A stretch of DNA of 64,000 nucleotides from Acidobacteriota bacterium (GTDB lineage: Bacteria > Acidobacteriota > Blastocatellia > Chloracidobacteriales > Chloracidobacteriaceae): positions 115,879 to 179,878 of the forward strand of contig JACQXX010000019.1 of NCBI GenBank assembly GCA_016208495.1. Reading direction: 5' to 3'. The position numbers and the translations under genes were made by a program. This document shows positions 7,554 to 17,057 of this stretch, piece by piece; within the stretch, counting starts at the first letter, position 1; each line of letters opens with the position of its first letter. The notes under the pieces were generated by a model, which saw nothing but the letters and a program-made list of their open reading frames with translations, searched no databases and was not told the DNA's origin.

Positions 7554-10190
7554 CTAAAAGCCTTTCGAAGCCGCCACCTGGGTATCAGATCCGGTGGCGG
7601 CTACAGCCGTAAAGGTCAACTTCTCTTCCCGGCTGTCATAATCAACCTTGACGGCTTGCCCGGGTCCAATCTCACCGCGCAACAACCGCACGGCCAGTTG
7701 ATTTTGCAACAGATTCTGAATTGACCGCTTGAGTGGACGCGCACCGTAGGTCGGGTTAAACCCATCAGAGGCAAGGTATTCCGTCGCTTCAGGAGTTAAC
7801 ATCAGGGTGACATTGCGGTCGGCCAGCATCTTTCGCAGTTTCTCAAGCTGGACTTCGACAATCCGATACAATTCCTGACGTCCGAGCGAATGGAAAATCA
7901 CAATATCGTCAATTCGGTTCAGAAATTCCGGCTTGAAGGCATTGCGCAGGTGGGAAAGGACTGCTTCGCGCATCTGGGTTTCAGTTTCTTTTCTTCCGCT
8001 AAATTCAAGGATTTCACGGCTTCCGATATTCGAGGTCATGATGATGACCACGTTTTTGAAGTCCACGACCCGCCCTTTCCCATCGGTGAGGCGTCCATCG
8101 TCCAGGATCTGCAGCAACACATTGAATACATCCGGATGGGCCTTCTCGATTTCGTCAAAGAGAATGACCGAGTAGGGCCGTCGCCGAACGGCTTCGGTCA
8201 ATTGACCGCCTTCCTCGTAGCCGATATATCCTGGAGGCGCACCAATCAGACGGGCGACCGAATGCTTCTCCATATATTCCGACATATCGAGGCGCACCAT
8301 CGCGTGTTCGTCATCAAACAGAAATTCGGCCAGCCCCCGAGCCGTTTCGGTCTTTCCAACCCCGGTTGGCCCAAGGAAGATAAATGACCCAATTGGCCGG
8401 TTTGGATCCTGCAGGCCAGCACGCGAACGGCGAACAGCATTGGCCACGGCTTCCAGGGCTTCATTTTGACCAATGACCCGTTGCTGCATCCGCTCTTCCA
8501 TGTGCAGCAGTTTTTGCATTTCGCTTTCCAGCATTTTTGAAACTGGAATCCCGGTCCACTTGGCAATGACCAGGGCGACATCTTCTTCATCAACTTCTTC
8601 TTTGAGCATGCGCCCGGTCTTTTGCAACTCAACCAGCCGCGCCCGGTTGGCTTCAACCTGCCGCTGGAGCTCAGCCATTTTGCCGTACCGGATTTCAGCC
8701 ACTTTGGCGTAGTCGCCAGCCCGTTCAAAGCGGTCGGCTTCGATTTTGAGTTCTTCGAGTTTTTCTTTGTTTTCGCGCAGACGCTGAATGACTTCTTTTT
8801 CAGATTGCCACCGGGCTTTCAAACCGGAGCTTTTTTCCTTCATCTCTGAAATTTCCAGCTCGATTCGCTTTAACCGCTCACGGGCATCTACATCTTCTTC
8901 ACGCTGAAGAGCCTGGCGCTCAATCTCACGTTGCGTGATTTCGCGTTCAACTTCATCAATTTCAGTTGGCAGGCTGTCAATTTCAATCCGTAACCGCGAC
9001 GCGGCTTCGTCAATCAGGTCAATCGCTTTGTCAGGTAAGAATCGGTCCGCAATATAGCGATTTGAGAGGTGAGCGGCGGCAACAATCGCGGCGTCCTTGA
9101 TGCGTACGCCGTGATGGATTTCATAGCGTTCTTTTAAGCCGCGCAAAATGGAGATCGTATCCTGCACATCAGGTTCGGCCACAAACACCGGCTGGAATCG
9201 CCGTTCCAGCGCCGCATCTTTTTCAACGTGCTTTTTGTATTCATTTAAGGTTGTGGCACCGACACACCGCAATTCGCCACGAGCCAGGGCGGGCTTGAGC
9301 ATATTTGAAGCATCCAGCGCGCCTTCCCCGGCACCGGCGCCAACCAGTGTGTGTAACTCGTCAATAAAGAGCACAATTTGCCCTTCGGCCCTGATGACTT
9401 CTTTCAACACCGCTTTGAGACGGTCTTCAAATTCGCCCCGGTATTTCGCACCAGCCAGCATAGCGCCGAGATCCAGCGTAATCAGGCGCTTGTTTTTGAG
9501 GGATTCCGGAACATCACCCGAGATGATCCGCATCGCCAATCCCTCAACAATGGCGGTCTTCCCAACCCCTGGCTCCCCAATCAGCACCGGGTTGTTCTTT
9601 GTCCGTCGTGACAGAACCTGCACCACCCGTCGGATTTCATCGTCACGGCCAATCACCGGATCCAGCTTCCCAATGCGGGCCAGTTCGGTGAGATCACGTC
9701 CGTACTTTTTCAATGATTCATACTTTGATTCAGGATCCTGATCGGTAATCCGCTCGCCACCACGCAACTGCTGCAAGACTTTGAGCAAATCTTCACGGTT
9801 GACGCCACGCTGACGCAGGATTCGCCCCGCCGTGCTGTCTTTGTCACCAGCAACTGCCAGCAGCAAATGCTCCGTGCTGAGATAGGCATCTTGAAATTGA
9901 TCGGCTTCTTTTTGAGCGGCGGTAAAAATGGCGCTGACTTTGGGAGAAAAATAGCGCTGGGCACCACTGACTTTCGGTAACTTGCCAATGACCTCACGGG
10001 CATCCTGCACAATCGACGGAACACTGGCGCCGATTTTTTCCAGGATTGATCTGGCAATGCCTTCGTTTTGTTCGAGCATGGCCACTAACAGGTGTTCGGG
10101 TTCAACCTGAGGATGTTGTGCCTGTTCGGCCATGGCAACGGCATCCTGAATAGCTTCCTGAGCGCGCAGCGTAAAGCGATCTAATCTCAT
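7554..10190 (-). CDS. clpB: ClpB disaggregase
   Basis: An 878-residue Hsp100 protein of the usual ClpB length. It has the Clp N-domain ([17 protein letters not shown], residues 1-145), a first AAA+ module with Walker A GEPGVGKT (about 210), a long coiled-coil middle domain rich in Glu, Lys and Arg (about 410-530) and a second AAA+ module with GPTGVGKT (about 610) and [10 protein letters not shown]. ClpB threads aggregated proteins through its pore together with DnaK, DnaJ and GrpE. The ATG at 10190 has GGAG 6 bases upstream; a TTG 12 bases earlier overlaps that site and is less likely. It heads the heat-shock block that continues with hsp20, grpE and the second Clp ATPase. Confidence 0.97.
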   Translation of the reverse strand: MRLDRFTLRAQEAIQDAVAMAEQAQHPQVEPEHLLVAMLEQNEGIARSILEKIGASVPSIVQDAREVIGKLPKVSGAQRYFSPKVSAIFTAAQKEADQFQDAYLSTEHLLLAVAGDKDSTAGRILRQRGVNREDLLKVLQQLRGGERITDQDPESKYESLKKYGRDLTELARIGKLDPVIGRDDEIRRVVQVLSRRTKNNPVLIGEPGVGKTAIVEGLAMRIISGDVPESLKNKRLITLDLGAMLAGAKYRGEFEDRLKAVLKEVIRAEGQIVLFIDELHTLVGAGAGEGALDASNMLKPALARGELRCVGATTLNEYKKHVEKDAALERRFQPVFVAEPDVQDTISILRGLKERYEIHHGVRIKDAAIVAAAHLSNRYIADRFLPDKAIDLIDEAASRLRIEIDSLPTEIDEVEREITQREIERQALQREEDVDARERLKRIELEISEMKEKSSGLKARWQSEKEVIQRLRENKEKLEELKIEADRFERAGDYAKVAEIRYGKMAELQRQVEANRARLVELQKTGRMLKEEVDEEDVALVIAKWTGIPVSKMLESEMQKLLHMEERMQQRVIGQNEALEAVANAVRRSRAGLQDPNRPIGSFIFLGPTGVGKTETARGLAEFLFDDEHAMVRLDMSEYMEKHSVARLIGAPPGYIGYEEGGQLTEAVRRRPYSVILFDEIEKAHPDVFNVLLQILDDGRLTDGKGRVVDFKNVVIIMTSNIGSREILEFSGRKETETQMREAVLSHLRNAFKPEFLNRIDDIVIFHSLGRQELYRIVEVQLEKLRKMLADRNVTLMLTPEATEYLASDGFNPTYGARPLKRSIQNLLQNQLAVRLLRGEIGPGQAVKVDYDSREEKLTFTAVAATGSDTQVAASKGF

Positions 10191-10278
10191 AAATATCTCC
10201 AAAGTGTCGAAATCAGTTTCCTGATGGCTTGAGCCTTACCAGGTGGCAAGCTCTGCAAGAAAATCTTAGCGTGGCGAT

Positions 10279-10308
10279 AATATAAATATCTGAGTGAATC
10301 ATTGTCAA
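10279..10308 (-). promoter_or_regulatory. Promoter for clpB
   Basis: On the minus strand TTGACA (10308-10303) is followed after 18 bases by TATATT (10284-10279), which places the start of transcription about 80 bases before the clpB start codon. This is a housekeeping-type promoter; no heat-shock sigma-type sequence or CIRCE operator is seen. Confidence 0.6.
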
Positions 10309-10453
10309 GTTTTATTCACCGGCTTTCGATTTCAAAAAATCCGGGCCAATTGCCAGAGTACACCAGAACCGAAGGAAGATTGCAGCGATTGCAACGCCTT
10401 TGGTAGAGTCACTCAAACTTTATCTTTATTTCTTTCCACTCTTGCTTTCTTTT

Positions 10454-12040
10454 ATGACCACACATCTCATCAAACGCGCACTCTTAAGCGTCTCCGACAA
10501 AACCGGGCTGGTTGAATTTGCCCAGGGGTTACAGTCGCTGGGTATTGAACTGATTTCGACTGGTGGAACGGCAGAAAGCCTTCAGAAAGAAGGTCTTCCG
10601 GTCAAAGATGTCTCAAGTGTAACTGGCTTTCCGGAGATTCTGGATGGTCGAGTCAAAACCCTGCACCCACATATCCACGGAGGAATCCTGGCCCGCCGTG
10701 AACTGGCAACCCATTGTGCTCAACTCGAAGAACACCGAATCGAACCAATTGATCTGGTTGTCGTCAATCTCTATCCTTTTACCCAAACCATTGCTCAATC
10801 AGGAGTGACCCTGGAAGCAGCCATCGAGAAAATTGACGTGGGCGGACCAACCATGGTTCGGGCGGCAGCCAAAAACTTTCGCCATGTCGCGGTGGTGACA
10901 GATCCACGGTGTTATTCAGCCATTCTGGAAGAACTCCAGGCTCACGATGGCGCGCTCACCCTGGCCACCCGATTTGCGCTGGCCACGGCGGCCTTCGAAC
11001 ATACAGCCAGCTATGACCTGGCCATTTCGGAATTTCTTGCCAATCGGGCTCGGTTTGATGCCGATTCCAACCAGTTCCAGGTATCAGATCCGGAACCCTT
11101 CCCGGCACACCTGTCGTTCCAGCTTGAACGTCGTCAGGCGCTCCGATACGGAGAAAACCCACACCAGCAAGCAGCACTGTACCAGTTGACCACAACTGAT
11201 CGAAGTGGAATCGCCTTTGCCGACCAGTTACAGGGAAAAGAACTTTCCTTTAATAATCTGATTGATCTCGATGCCGCCTGGAACCTGGTCTGTGAATTTG
11301 ATCACCCGGCCTGTGCCATCATTAAACACACGAATCCTTGTGGCGTAGGTGTGGCATCCGTGCCACTCGAAGCCTATCGCCAGGCGCTGGCAACCGACCC
11401 GGTATCAGCATTTGGTGGCATCATTGCTTTTAATTCCCAGGTTGACGCTGGAACGGCCACTGAGGTGACGAGCTTGTTTGTCGAAGCCGTGATTGCGCCT
11501 GATTTTGACGAAGCCAGTTTGGAGATTTTTGCGGCCAAGAAAAATGTTCGTGTCATGCGGGCCCGCCCCGGACATGCTGCCAGCGGGTGGAATGTGCGCA
11601 GCGTTTCAGGTGGGATTCTGGTCCAAACTCAAGATACGTTCCGGGTCACAACTGACCAGCTCCGGGTAGTCACCGAGCGTCATCCAACCGAAGCCGAGCT
11701 TCAGGACCTGTTGTTTGCCTGGACCGTGTGTAAGCATGTGAAGTCAAATGCCATTGTGTATGCACGCAGCTTGCAACTGGTCGGAGTTGGCGCCGGCCAG
11801 ATGAGTCGGGTTGATTCAGTGAAAATCGGTGCCATGAAGGCTAAATTACCTATCGAAGGCGGGGTGCTGGCTTCCGACGCCTTTTTCCCGTTCCGCGATG
11901 GGCTCGATGCCGCCGCCGAACATAAAATCACCGCCGTTATCCAACCCGGCGGCTCTGTCCGCGATGCAGAAGTCATTGCGGCTGCCAACGAACATGGTCT
12001 GGCAATGGTTTTTACCGGCGTCAGGCATTTTAGACATTAG
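10454..12040 (+). CDS. purH: Bifunctional AICAR transformylase / IMP cyclohydrolase
   Basis: A 528-residue protein that catalyses the last two steps of purine synthesis, from AICAR to FAICAR to IMP. The N-terminal cyclohydrolase domain (about 1-200) has the MGS-like opening IKRALLSVSDKTGLVEFA, STGGTAESL and GFPEILDGRVKTLHP. The transformylase domain follows with LRYGENPHQQAALY, the catalytic KHTNPCG near residue 300 and DAFFPFRDGLD near the end. The frame is open to 10400, but the ATG at 10454 gives the family N-terminus. It is divergent from clpB, with about 260 bp between them, and no other purine gene is close. The coding sequence runs straight into a heptamer repeat array. Confidence 0.97.
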   Translation: MTTHLIKRALLSVSDKTGLVEFAQGLQSLGIELISTGGTAESLQKEGLPVKDVSSVTGFPEILDGRVKTLHPHIHGGILARRELATHCAQLEEHRIEPIDLVVVNLYPFTQTIAQSGVTLEAAIEKIDVGGPTMVRAAAKNFRHVAVVTDPRCYSAILEELQAHDGALTLATRFALATAAFEHTASYDLAISEFLANRARFDADSNQFQVSDPEPFPAHLSFQLERRQALRYGENPHQQAALYQLTTTDRSGIAFADQLQGKELSFNNLIDLDAAWNLVCEFDHPACAIIKHTNPCGVGVASVPLEAYRQALATDPVSAFGGIIAFNSQVDAGTATEVTSLFVEAVIAPDFDEASLEIFAAKKNVRVMRARPGHAASGWNVRSVSGGILVQTQDTFRVTTDQLRVVTERHPTEAELQDLLFAWTVCKHVKSNAIVYARSLQLVGVGAGQMSRVDSVKIGAMKAKLPIEGGVLASDAFFPFRDGLDAAAEHKITAVIQPGGSVRDAEVIAAANEHGLAMVFTGVRHFRH

Positions 12041-12285
12041 TCAGTCGTCAGTCGTCAGTCGTCAGTCGTCAGTCGTCAGTCGTCAGTCGTCAGTCGTCAG
12101 TCGTCAGTCGTCAGTCGTCAGTCGTCGAGTGTTGGGAATTGAGAAATCTTGTCAAGTGGATTTGGTTTGATTTGAGTTATTTAGGAACAATTCTTTTCAA
12201 GAATTCGACGGATTCAACGATCCGGGTTTTATCTACTGACGACTGACTTATCAACTACTGACTACTGACTGCAACCTTATCCACT
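12035..12285. repeat. Heptamer array plus dispersed repeat, copy 1
   Basis: At about 12037-12126 the 7-bp unit GTCGTCA is repeated about 12 times directly after the purH stop. It is followed by GTCGAGTGTTGGGA, a spacer, and then ACTGACGACTGACTTATCAACTACTGACTACTGAC, arms that are roughly the reverse complement of the array. The same overall layout and core words recur at 27853-28045, so this is a dispersed inverted repeat with an expanded heptamer arm. Confidence 0.85.
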
Positions 12286-12311
12286 TTCATCCCAAAGTTA
12301 AGGAACCACCT

Positions 12312-13487
12312 ATGTCCAACGAGATTGAAAATCCGCAACCACCTGATGAGCCTGGGAAGAATGGTCAGTCAAATGATCCGGAATCAAATAATGGAGACGC
12401 GGTCCATGCCGATTCAGGCGAAGCATCGCACTCGCCCGAAGAAGGCCAGCCGGTTTCTTCGGCTGACCCGTCAAGCCACACCGAAACCACACGGGTTCGG
12501 TGCCGGTTCTGCAACCAGTTAAACCAGCTCCGAGCTGGGGTATCGCTTTCAAAAGATGGTCATATTCGCTGTGGGCGGTGTCGGCTTCCTCTCAGCGAAG
12601 AGCCACACACCAAATTTGGAACACTTGACCCGCACAGCTACATCCATCCACTGGATTCACAGGCACTCCGAACACTGCAAATGATTCCAGGAATTGATCC
12701 AATTCTGAAAAAATTTCTGGAAGTCACTGGTGAAAGTATTTTGCGGATTATTTTCTCGGCCAATGGTGTCCGGGTAACCGAGCGTCAATGCCCAGATCTG
12801 AATGCCAAGCTCGAAGTGGTATGCTCAACCTTGGGAGTTGAAAAACCAGAATTGTACCTGAGCGTCACCAACCCGCTCGGTGGGGGCGGCGGGCTTGGGT
12901 TTAATGCTTTTACCAGCGGCGTTGAAAAACCGTTCATCGTTGTGTTTTCGCCGTTGATTGAACGGCTTGATGATACAGAGGTTCTCGCCGTTCTGGCCCA
13001 CGAAGTCGGCCACATCCACTGTAACCACTTGCTGTATAAGGTTGCCGCTGAATTGTTGTTTATGGTAGCCAATACGGCTCTGGAATCAGCGCCAATACCT
13101 CCGGGACTGGTCAATCTGATCACACTCCCGGTTCGAGCCGCCTTGATGACCTGGTATCAAAAAGCTGAATTGAGTTGTGATCGAGCGGCATTGCTGGTGA
13201 CACAAGATTCAAAAGCACTGGTCAATGTGATGATGAAGCTGGCTGGCGGGAGCATGACCTCAAAAGTCAACTATGAAGAATTCATCAACCAGGCTCGTGA
13301 ATTTGACAAATCTACACAGTCGAGCTTCATTGACAGTTTCTGGACCTCAATCCTGGCCAGTGGACGCACACATCCGTTCCCTGTCTGGCGCGTTTCTGAA
13401 ATCCTGAAATGGACAGAAGATCCTGAAGGCTACGAACGAGCTTTGAAACTTGGTCAACCTCAGCAAACGCAGGCCGCCTCAGCCTGA
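12312..13487 (+). CDS. M48-family metalloprotease with N-terminal zinc ribbon
   Basis: A 391-residue protein. Residues 1-55 are polar and probably disordered. A CRFC...CGRC zinc-ribbon-like segment follows (about 60-95). The protease domain has the zinc-binding HEVGHIHCNH motif near residue 230, preceded by SPLIERLDDTEVLAVLA, and a downstream AELSCDRAALL segment that supplies the third zinc ligand. Weakly hydrophobic helices flank the active site. Related M48 proteins act on membrane or periplasmic proteins, but no signal peptide is visible and the zinc ribbon suggests a cytoplasmic N-terminus. AAGGA lies 8 bases before the start. The substrate is unknown. Confidence 0.88.
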   Translation: MSNEIENPQPPDEPGKNGQSNDPESNNGDAVHADSGEASHSPEEGQPVSSADPSSHTETTRVRCRFCNQLNQLRAGVSLSKDGHIRCGRCRLPLSEEPHTKFGTLDPHSYIHPLDSQALRTLQMIPGIDPILKKFLEVTGESILRIIFSANGVRVTERQCPDLNAKLEVVCSTLGVEKPELYLSVTNPLGGGGGLGFNAFTSGVEKPFIVVFSPLIERLDDTEVLAVLAHEVGHIHCNHLLYKVAAELLFMVANTALESAPIPPGLVNLITLPVRAALMTWYQKAELSCDRAALLVTQDSKALVNVMMKLAGGSMTSKVNYEEFINQAREFDKSTQSSFIDSFWTSILASGRTHPFPVWRVSEILKWTEDPEGYERALKLGQPQQTQAASA

Positions 13488-13489
13488 AA

Positions 13490-13577
13490 AAAGTGGTTAG
13501 TGGTTAGTTTCTGGTTCTTGGTTCTTCGAAAGTATTGATTTCTAACCACTAACCACTAACTACTAACCACTGACCAC
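13490..13577. repeat. Dispersed inverted repeat with GTTAGTG heptamer arms
   Basis: The left arm is AAAGTGGTTAGTGGTTAGT, the core reads TTCTTGGTTCTTCGAAAGTA then TTGATTTC, and the right arm is TAACCACTAACCACTAACTA. The same core with the same arms occurs at 23060-23200 and in disrupted form at 40700-41099; arms alone occur at 49093-49245. Confidence 0.85.
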
Positions 13578-13936
13578 TATCTGCTTTCTTCATTCTTCAT
13601 TCGCCCCTGTTCAGCTTCAAGCCGTTCAATTGACTCAAGCACCTCGGAAAATTTGTGACCAAAAGTGGTCAAGGTATACTCAACGTGCGGCGGGACTTCG
13701 GGAAAGACCCGCCGTTCCACGATTCCAAACCGTGTTAATTTGCGAAGCCGTTCGTTGAGGACTTTTGTCGTCAAGCCTTCCACACCTCGCCGCATGGCCC
13801 CAGGCCGATGCACCCCCTGCCGAATCAGATTCAACACCGTCAGTGACCACTTACATCCAATAATATCTTCGACCATGCGCGAAACTGAGAGCGGCGGCTC
13901 AGGATCCGGAATTATTTTCTGCTTTGGAATCGTCAT
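13577..13936 (-). CDS. HxlR-family transcriptional regulator
   Basis: A 119-residue winged-helix protein of the HxlR type. It shows the family opening DIIGCKWSLTVLNLIRQG, the recognition-helix region RRGVEGLTTKVLNERLRKL and the wing GIVERRVFPEVPPHVEYTLT. HxlR proteins are small dimeric regulators, many of which sense electrophiles or oxidants through a cysteine. The one cysteine here (in IIGCKW) lies at the start of the first DNA-binding helices. It is divergent from the thioredoxin-like gene at 14078 across 141 bp, an arrangement that suggests it controls that gene as well as itself. No ribosome binding site is obvious. Confidence 0.9.
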   Translation of the reverse strand: MTIPKQKIIPDPEPPLSVSRMVEDIIGCKWSLTVLNLIRQGVHRPGAMRRGVEGLTTKVLNERLRKLTRFGIVERRVFPEVPPHVEYTLTTFGHKFSEVLESIERLEAEQGRMKNEESR

Positions 13937-14077
13937 TTTGCACCAAAAAGTACCTATCGAACCAAATTGTGCTTACTGTTGCAAGGAAAAGAGTTTTGCT
14001 ACTTTGCTCCTCGAAACGAAACTGGCTGTGTGACCCACAGCATCACATTCTGTTAAGACATTGAAGGAGCAATGAGT

Positions 14078-14314
14078 ATGAAATCAAAAGCTGTATTTTA
14101 TCACGCGGGCTGTCCGGTTTGTGTCAGTGCCGAACAAAGTCTGGTGAATGCGTTGGACGCTTCACGCTATGACCTGGAAATTGTCCACCTGGGTGAGCAC
14201 AAAGATCAACTGGCTGAGGCCGAAAAGTTGGGAGTGAGCTCAGTCCCGGCACTCGTCCTCGACGGTCAGGTCCTGCATATTAACTATGGGGCGGGGTTGG
14301 CTGACCTTAAATAG
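14078..14314 (+). CDS. Thioredoxin/glutaredoxin-like protein with CPVC motif
   Basis: A 78-residue thioredoxin-fold protein, close to the minimum for the fold. It begins MKSKAVFYHAGCPVCVSAEQ with a CPVC active site, and has the cis-proline segment VSSVPALVLDGQVLHI near the C-terminus. Likely roles are reducing a disulfide or passing redox signals. ATG codons at 14072 and 14078 are in frame; the second is preferred because AAGGAG ends 8 bases before it and only 2 before the first. It is divergent from the HxlR regulator, its likely controller. A TTCAGGG heptamer array begins right at its stop codon. Confidence 0.85.
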   Translation: MKSKAVFYHAGCPVCVSAEQSLVNALDASRYDLEIVHLGEHKDQLAEAEKLGVSSVPALVLDGQVLHINYGAGLADLK

Positions 14315-14436
14315 TTCAGGGTTCAGGGTTCAGGGTTCAGGGTTCAGGGTTCAGGGTTTTCAAACCGACGAGGTTCAAAGAAGTAGTACTCTGTCACCTT
14401 GTCACCTTGTCACCCTGTCATTTGTCACCTTGTCAA
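14314..14436. repeat. TTCAGGG heptamer array and CACCTTGT octamer array
   Basis: At about 14314-14358 there are five to six copies of a 7-bp TTCAGGG unit. At about 14392-14435 copies of an 8-bp CACCTTGT unit follow, some degenerate. They lie between the thioredoxin-like gene and its terminator. Confidence 0.9.
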
Positions 14437-14464
14437 AAAGGAGCACCTCAAGTGCTCCTTTTTT
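14436..14464 (+). terminator. Rho-independent terminator
   Basis: GGAGCAC-ctcaa-GTGCTCC (14440-14458) is followed by six T and preceded by five A. It ends the thioredoxin-like transcript; the A-rich left side would allow use on the other strand as well. Confidence 0.88.
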
Positions 14465-14538
14465 CATGACTGGACTTATTACTTCTTATTATTTTTTCGA
14501 TTTTTTTCGATCATTTTTCTATTCTTTTTCGTAGGGCA

Positions 14539-14547
14539 TGATATACT
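14539..14547 (+). promoter_or_regulatory. Extended -10 promoter for the DUF1579 gene
   Basis: TGATATACT is an extended -10 element (TG-n-TATACT). No good -35 hexamer lies 17 bases upstream, as is common with extended -10 promoters. The leader would be about 100 bases long. Confidence 0.5.
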
Positions 14548-14651
14548 CACAAGACATTTCAAAGTTATTTCCCTTTCGATCAGGGTTCACCAGCCACAGA
14601 CAAGGTCAACATCAAAGACCTTCATCTTCAAAGTAATAGGAGAGGCCCACC

Positions 14652-15284
14652 ATGAAATTTCGAGTTGTATTTTGTGCTATCTTGCTGTTTGTCGGCGCTG
14701 AATTGATGTCAGCTAATATGCTCGCCCAGGAAAAACAAGCCCCCCAAAATCCTCCAGCCCCATCCCAGGCCCAAATGGAAGAAATGATGAAAAAATACCA
14801 GGAACTTTCCACGCCTGGCCCGGCTCACGAGCGATTCAAGTCCCTGGTCGGAACCTGGAATGTCACCAATCGCGCCTGGATGGACCCCAAAGGCGAACCG
14901 GTTATTTCCAAAGGGACCTGTGAATATAAATTGATTCTGGGTGGCCGGTATCTGGTCCAGGAATTTCATAGTACCTTTATGGGCCAGCCATTTCAGGGAA
15001 TGGCACTGGTCGGCTATGACAATTTCCGCAAACAATACACATCAACCTGGGTTGATTCGATGAGTACGGCCATTATGATCAGTACTGGGACCGGGGATGC
15101 GTCAGGAAAAGTGTTTACCTACACCGGTACCATGGATGACCCCGTCATGGGTATTAAGGATAAAGTCTGCAAATCCATTGAGCGGGTCATTGACCAGGAT
15201 ACGCATGTCTTTGAAATGTATGACACGCTCCCAGGCGTGGGTGAATTCAAAATGATGGAAATCACTTACACCCGGAAAAAATAA
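14652..15284 (+). CDS. Secreted DUF1579 protein
   Basis: A 210-residue protein with a signal peptide (MKFRVVFCAILLFVGAELMS, cleavage probably after MLAQ near residue 26), then a Pro/Gln-rich linker and a DUF1579 domain (about 58-208). Landmarks are HERFKSLVGTWNVTNR, ILGGRYLVQEF, MGQPFQGMALVGYDNFRKQY and the closing FKMMEITYTRK. DUF1579 proteins are small beta-barrel proteins of unknown function. AGGAG lies 9 bases before the start. The next gene, 35 bp downstream, also encodes a secreted protein and is probably co-transcribed. Confidence 0.88.
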   Translation: MKFRVVFCAILLFVGAELMSANMLAQEKQAPQNPPAPSQAQMEEMMKKYQELSTPGPAHERFKSLVGTWNVTNRAWMDPKGEPVISKGTCEYKLILGGRYLVQEFHSTFMGQPFQGMALVGYDNFRKQYTSTWVDSMSTAIMISTGTGDASGKVFTYTGTMDDPVMGIKDKVCKSIERVIDQDTHVFEMYDTLPGVGEFKMMEITYTRKK

Positions 15285-15319
15285 GCCAGGGAAACCCATT
15301 TCATCAGGAATCACAGATT

Positions 15320-15757
15320 ATGAAAGTGCTTGCGATTGCATTGCTTACAGCCGGCCTCTGGTTCAGCCAATCCATCCTGGCTCAGGAAAAATCAGACCCG
15401 CAGCCAGCCACCAAACCAACCGCCGAAAGTCAAAAAAAACCGGAAATCCCTGAAGGGATGACTGTGTACTATATGGGACTTCTCAGCCGTGGTCCCAAAT
15501 GGACACCCGAAAAAACAGCCGAAACCAACCGGATTCAAGAAGAGCACATGGCACACATTCGCAGTATGGGTGCGTCAGGCAAGCTCGTCATTGCGGGTCC
15601 GTTTCTGGATGGTGGTCAATTACGTGGGATTTTTGTCTTTAAAGTCAGCACCTTAGAAGAAGCCAAAGCCCTGGCTGAAGCTGATCCGGCAGTCAAAGCC
15701 GGACGACTGCAAGTCGAAATCCATCCCTGGATGGTTGATAAAGGCATTTTGCCGTGA
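15320..15757 (+). CDS. Secreted YciI-like protein
   Basis: A 145-residue protein with a signal peptide (MKVLAIALLTAGLWFSQSIL, cleavage after LAQ near residue 22), a Pro/Lys-rich linker and a YciI-related ferredoxin-like domain (about 48-142). The domain shows YYMGLLSRGPKWTPEKT, HMAHIRSMGASGKLVIAGPF, then ADPAVKAGRLQVEIHPW, where the AEADPAV...G motif is typical. YciI proteins are small dimeric proteins of uncertain activity, and most are cytoplasmic, so the export signal is notable. It follows the DUF1579 gene by 35 bp, with AGGA upstream. Confidence 0.85.
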   Translation: MKVLAIALLTAGLWFSQSILAQEKSDPQPATKPTAESQKKPEIPEGMTVYYMGLLSRGPKWTPEKTAETNRIQEEHMAHIRSMGASGKLVIAGPFLDGGQLRGIFVFKVSTLEEAKALAEADPAVKAGRLQVEIHPWMVDKGILP

Positions 15758-15980
15758 TCTAACCCAAATTCTTTTCCATAGCGACTCTTCGACTCCTGAA
15801 GAATACATTTTCATCCTTTGCCCCTTAGTTTGTAACTTGACTGATTTTTTGATTTCCAACAAAGTTTCAGTTCAAACAACACACTGATGTGCAAAGGATA
15901 TTTTTTTGCCTTGAATCAAGAAAGGCACTGGTTCATAACCCCTCAACAATCAATATTTTCCAAAAGGAGAAGCATCCACC

Positions 15981-16982
15981 ATGGTTGCGAACGGTACCCC
16001 AGCAGACAATAAAACCCAAATCGTAAAATCCTTCCAGCAACTTTTGGAATCACGAAAACGGGCGGCTTCCCAGGTCGCCACGAAAGAGATTGCAGCGGAA
16101 AAACAAAAAGATGCTGCAATTCTGGCCCAGGCTTCAACTTACACGATTGAAACCACCGTCAAGGGATTGGCTGACCTGCAACTTGATTTTGGCAATACGA
16201 TTGATGCGGTTGCCACCAAATTGACCACGGAAACTGGAAAACTTGATGAACTGCGTCGGGCGATTGAAGTCGAACGCGAAAACCTCGTTGACCTCAACAA
16301 CACGCAAATTGCTGCCGATGCCCTCGATATCTTGACCCAGGAGCACCGTGAACAACTTCGAGCATTTGAAGAAGATCAGGCCCGGCGCACATCTGAACTG
16401 GAAACTGAAATTTCAGACACCCGCACCAACTGGAAAAAAGAACAGGAGAGTTTTGACCGACTGGCCCAGGAACATGCGGAATTGATCCAAAAAGAACGCC
16501 AGCAGGCCGAAGCTGATTATCAGTACGAAGTTGAAAATCGCCGTAAAATCGAAGCCAACAACTATGAAGATCGAAAACGCAAGCTTGAAATTGAACTGAC
16601 GGAAACCGAAAAGGAAAAAGAAAAACGCTGGACCGAACGCGAAACCATCCTGACTGAACGCCAGCCACAAATTGAAGAGCACAAAGCCAAAGTCGAAACC
16701 ATGCCCGCTGAGCTTGAAAAAGCAATTAAAACCGCTCGTGAAGATGCCATTAAAGACACCCACGAAGCCGAAAAACAAAAGGCGCTCCTGCTTGAAAAAG
16801 AAACCGAAGCCACCCACAAGATTTTTGATCTTAAAATTCAGTCACTTGAAGCAACTGTCACTCACCAAACTGAAGAGATTGCACACCTGACCACTCAGCT
16901 CCAGGCCGCATTGAAACAGGTCCAGGAACTGGCCATGAGAGCCATTGAAGGCACAACCAAAAATAAACTCTCAGCCCAATAG
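15981..16982 (+). CDS. Coiled-coil protein, first of a paralogous pair
   Basis: A 333-residue protein with no recognised enzymatic domain. Almost all of it after residue 40 is predicted by eye to be helical and heptad-rich in Glu, Lys, Arg, Ala and Gln, for example FDRLAQEHAELIQKERQQAE and RKRKLEIELTETEKEKEKRW. There is no signal peptide or membrane segment. The C-terminal 60 residues (FDLKIQSLEATV...LTTQLQAALKQVQELAMRAI) match the end of the next gene's product closely, and the DRKRKLEIELTE part also has a counterpart there. AAGGAG lies 11 bases upstream. The protein could be cytoskeletal, a scaffold, or a filament former; nothing in the sequence decides. Confidence 0.82.
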   Translation: MVANGTPADNKTQIVKSFQQLLESRKRAASQVATKEIAAEKQKDAAILAQASTYTIETTVKGLADLQLDFGNTIDAVATKLTTETGKLDELRRAIEVERENLVDLNNTQIAADALDILTQEHREQLRAFEEDQARRTSELETEISDTRTNWKKEQESFDRLAQEHAELIQKERQQAEADYQYEVENRRKIEANNYEDRKRKLEIELTETEKEKEKRWTERETILTERQPQIEEHKAKVETMPAELEKAIKTAREDAIKDTHEAEKQKALLLEKETEATHKIFDLKIQSLEATVTHQTEEIAHLTTQLQAALKQVQELAMRAIEGTTKNKLSAQ

Positions 16983-17057
16983 TCCTCCACTCAAGCGGAC
17001 CCGATGTCGTTGATGTCACATTACATCCGGCATCCACTTAACCGAAAGGATCGTGCC

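Noticed and set aside
12037..12126. Possible CRISPR array
   Set aside because: The unit is 7 bp with no spacers; no cas gene is near. It is a simple tandem array.
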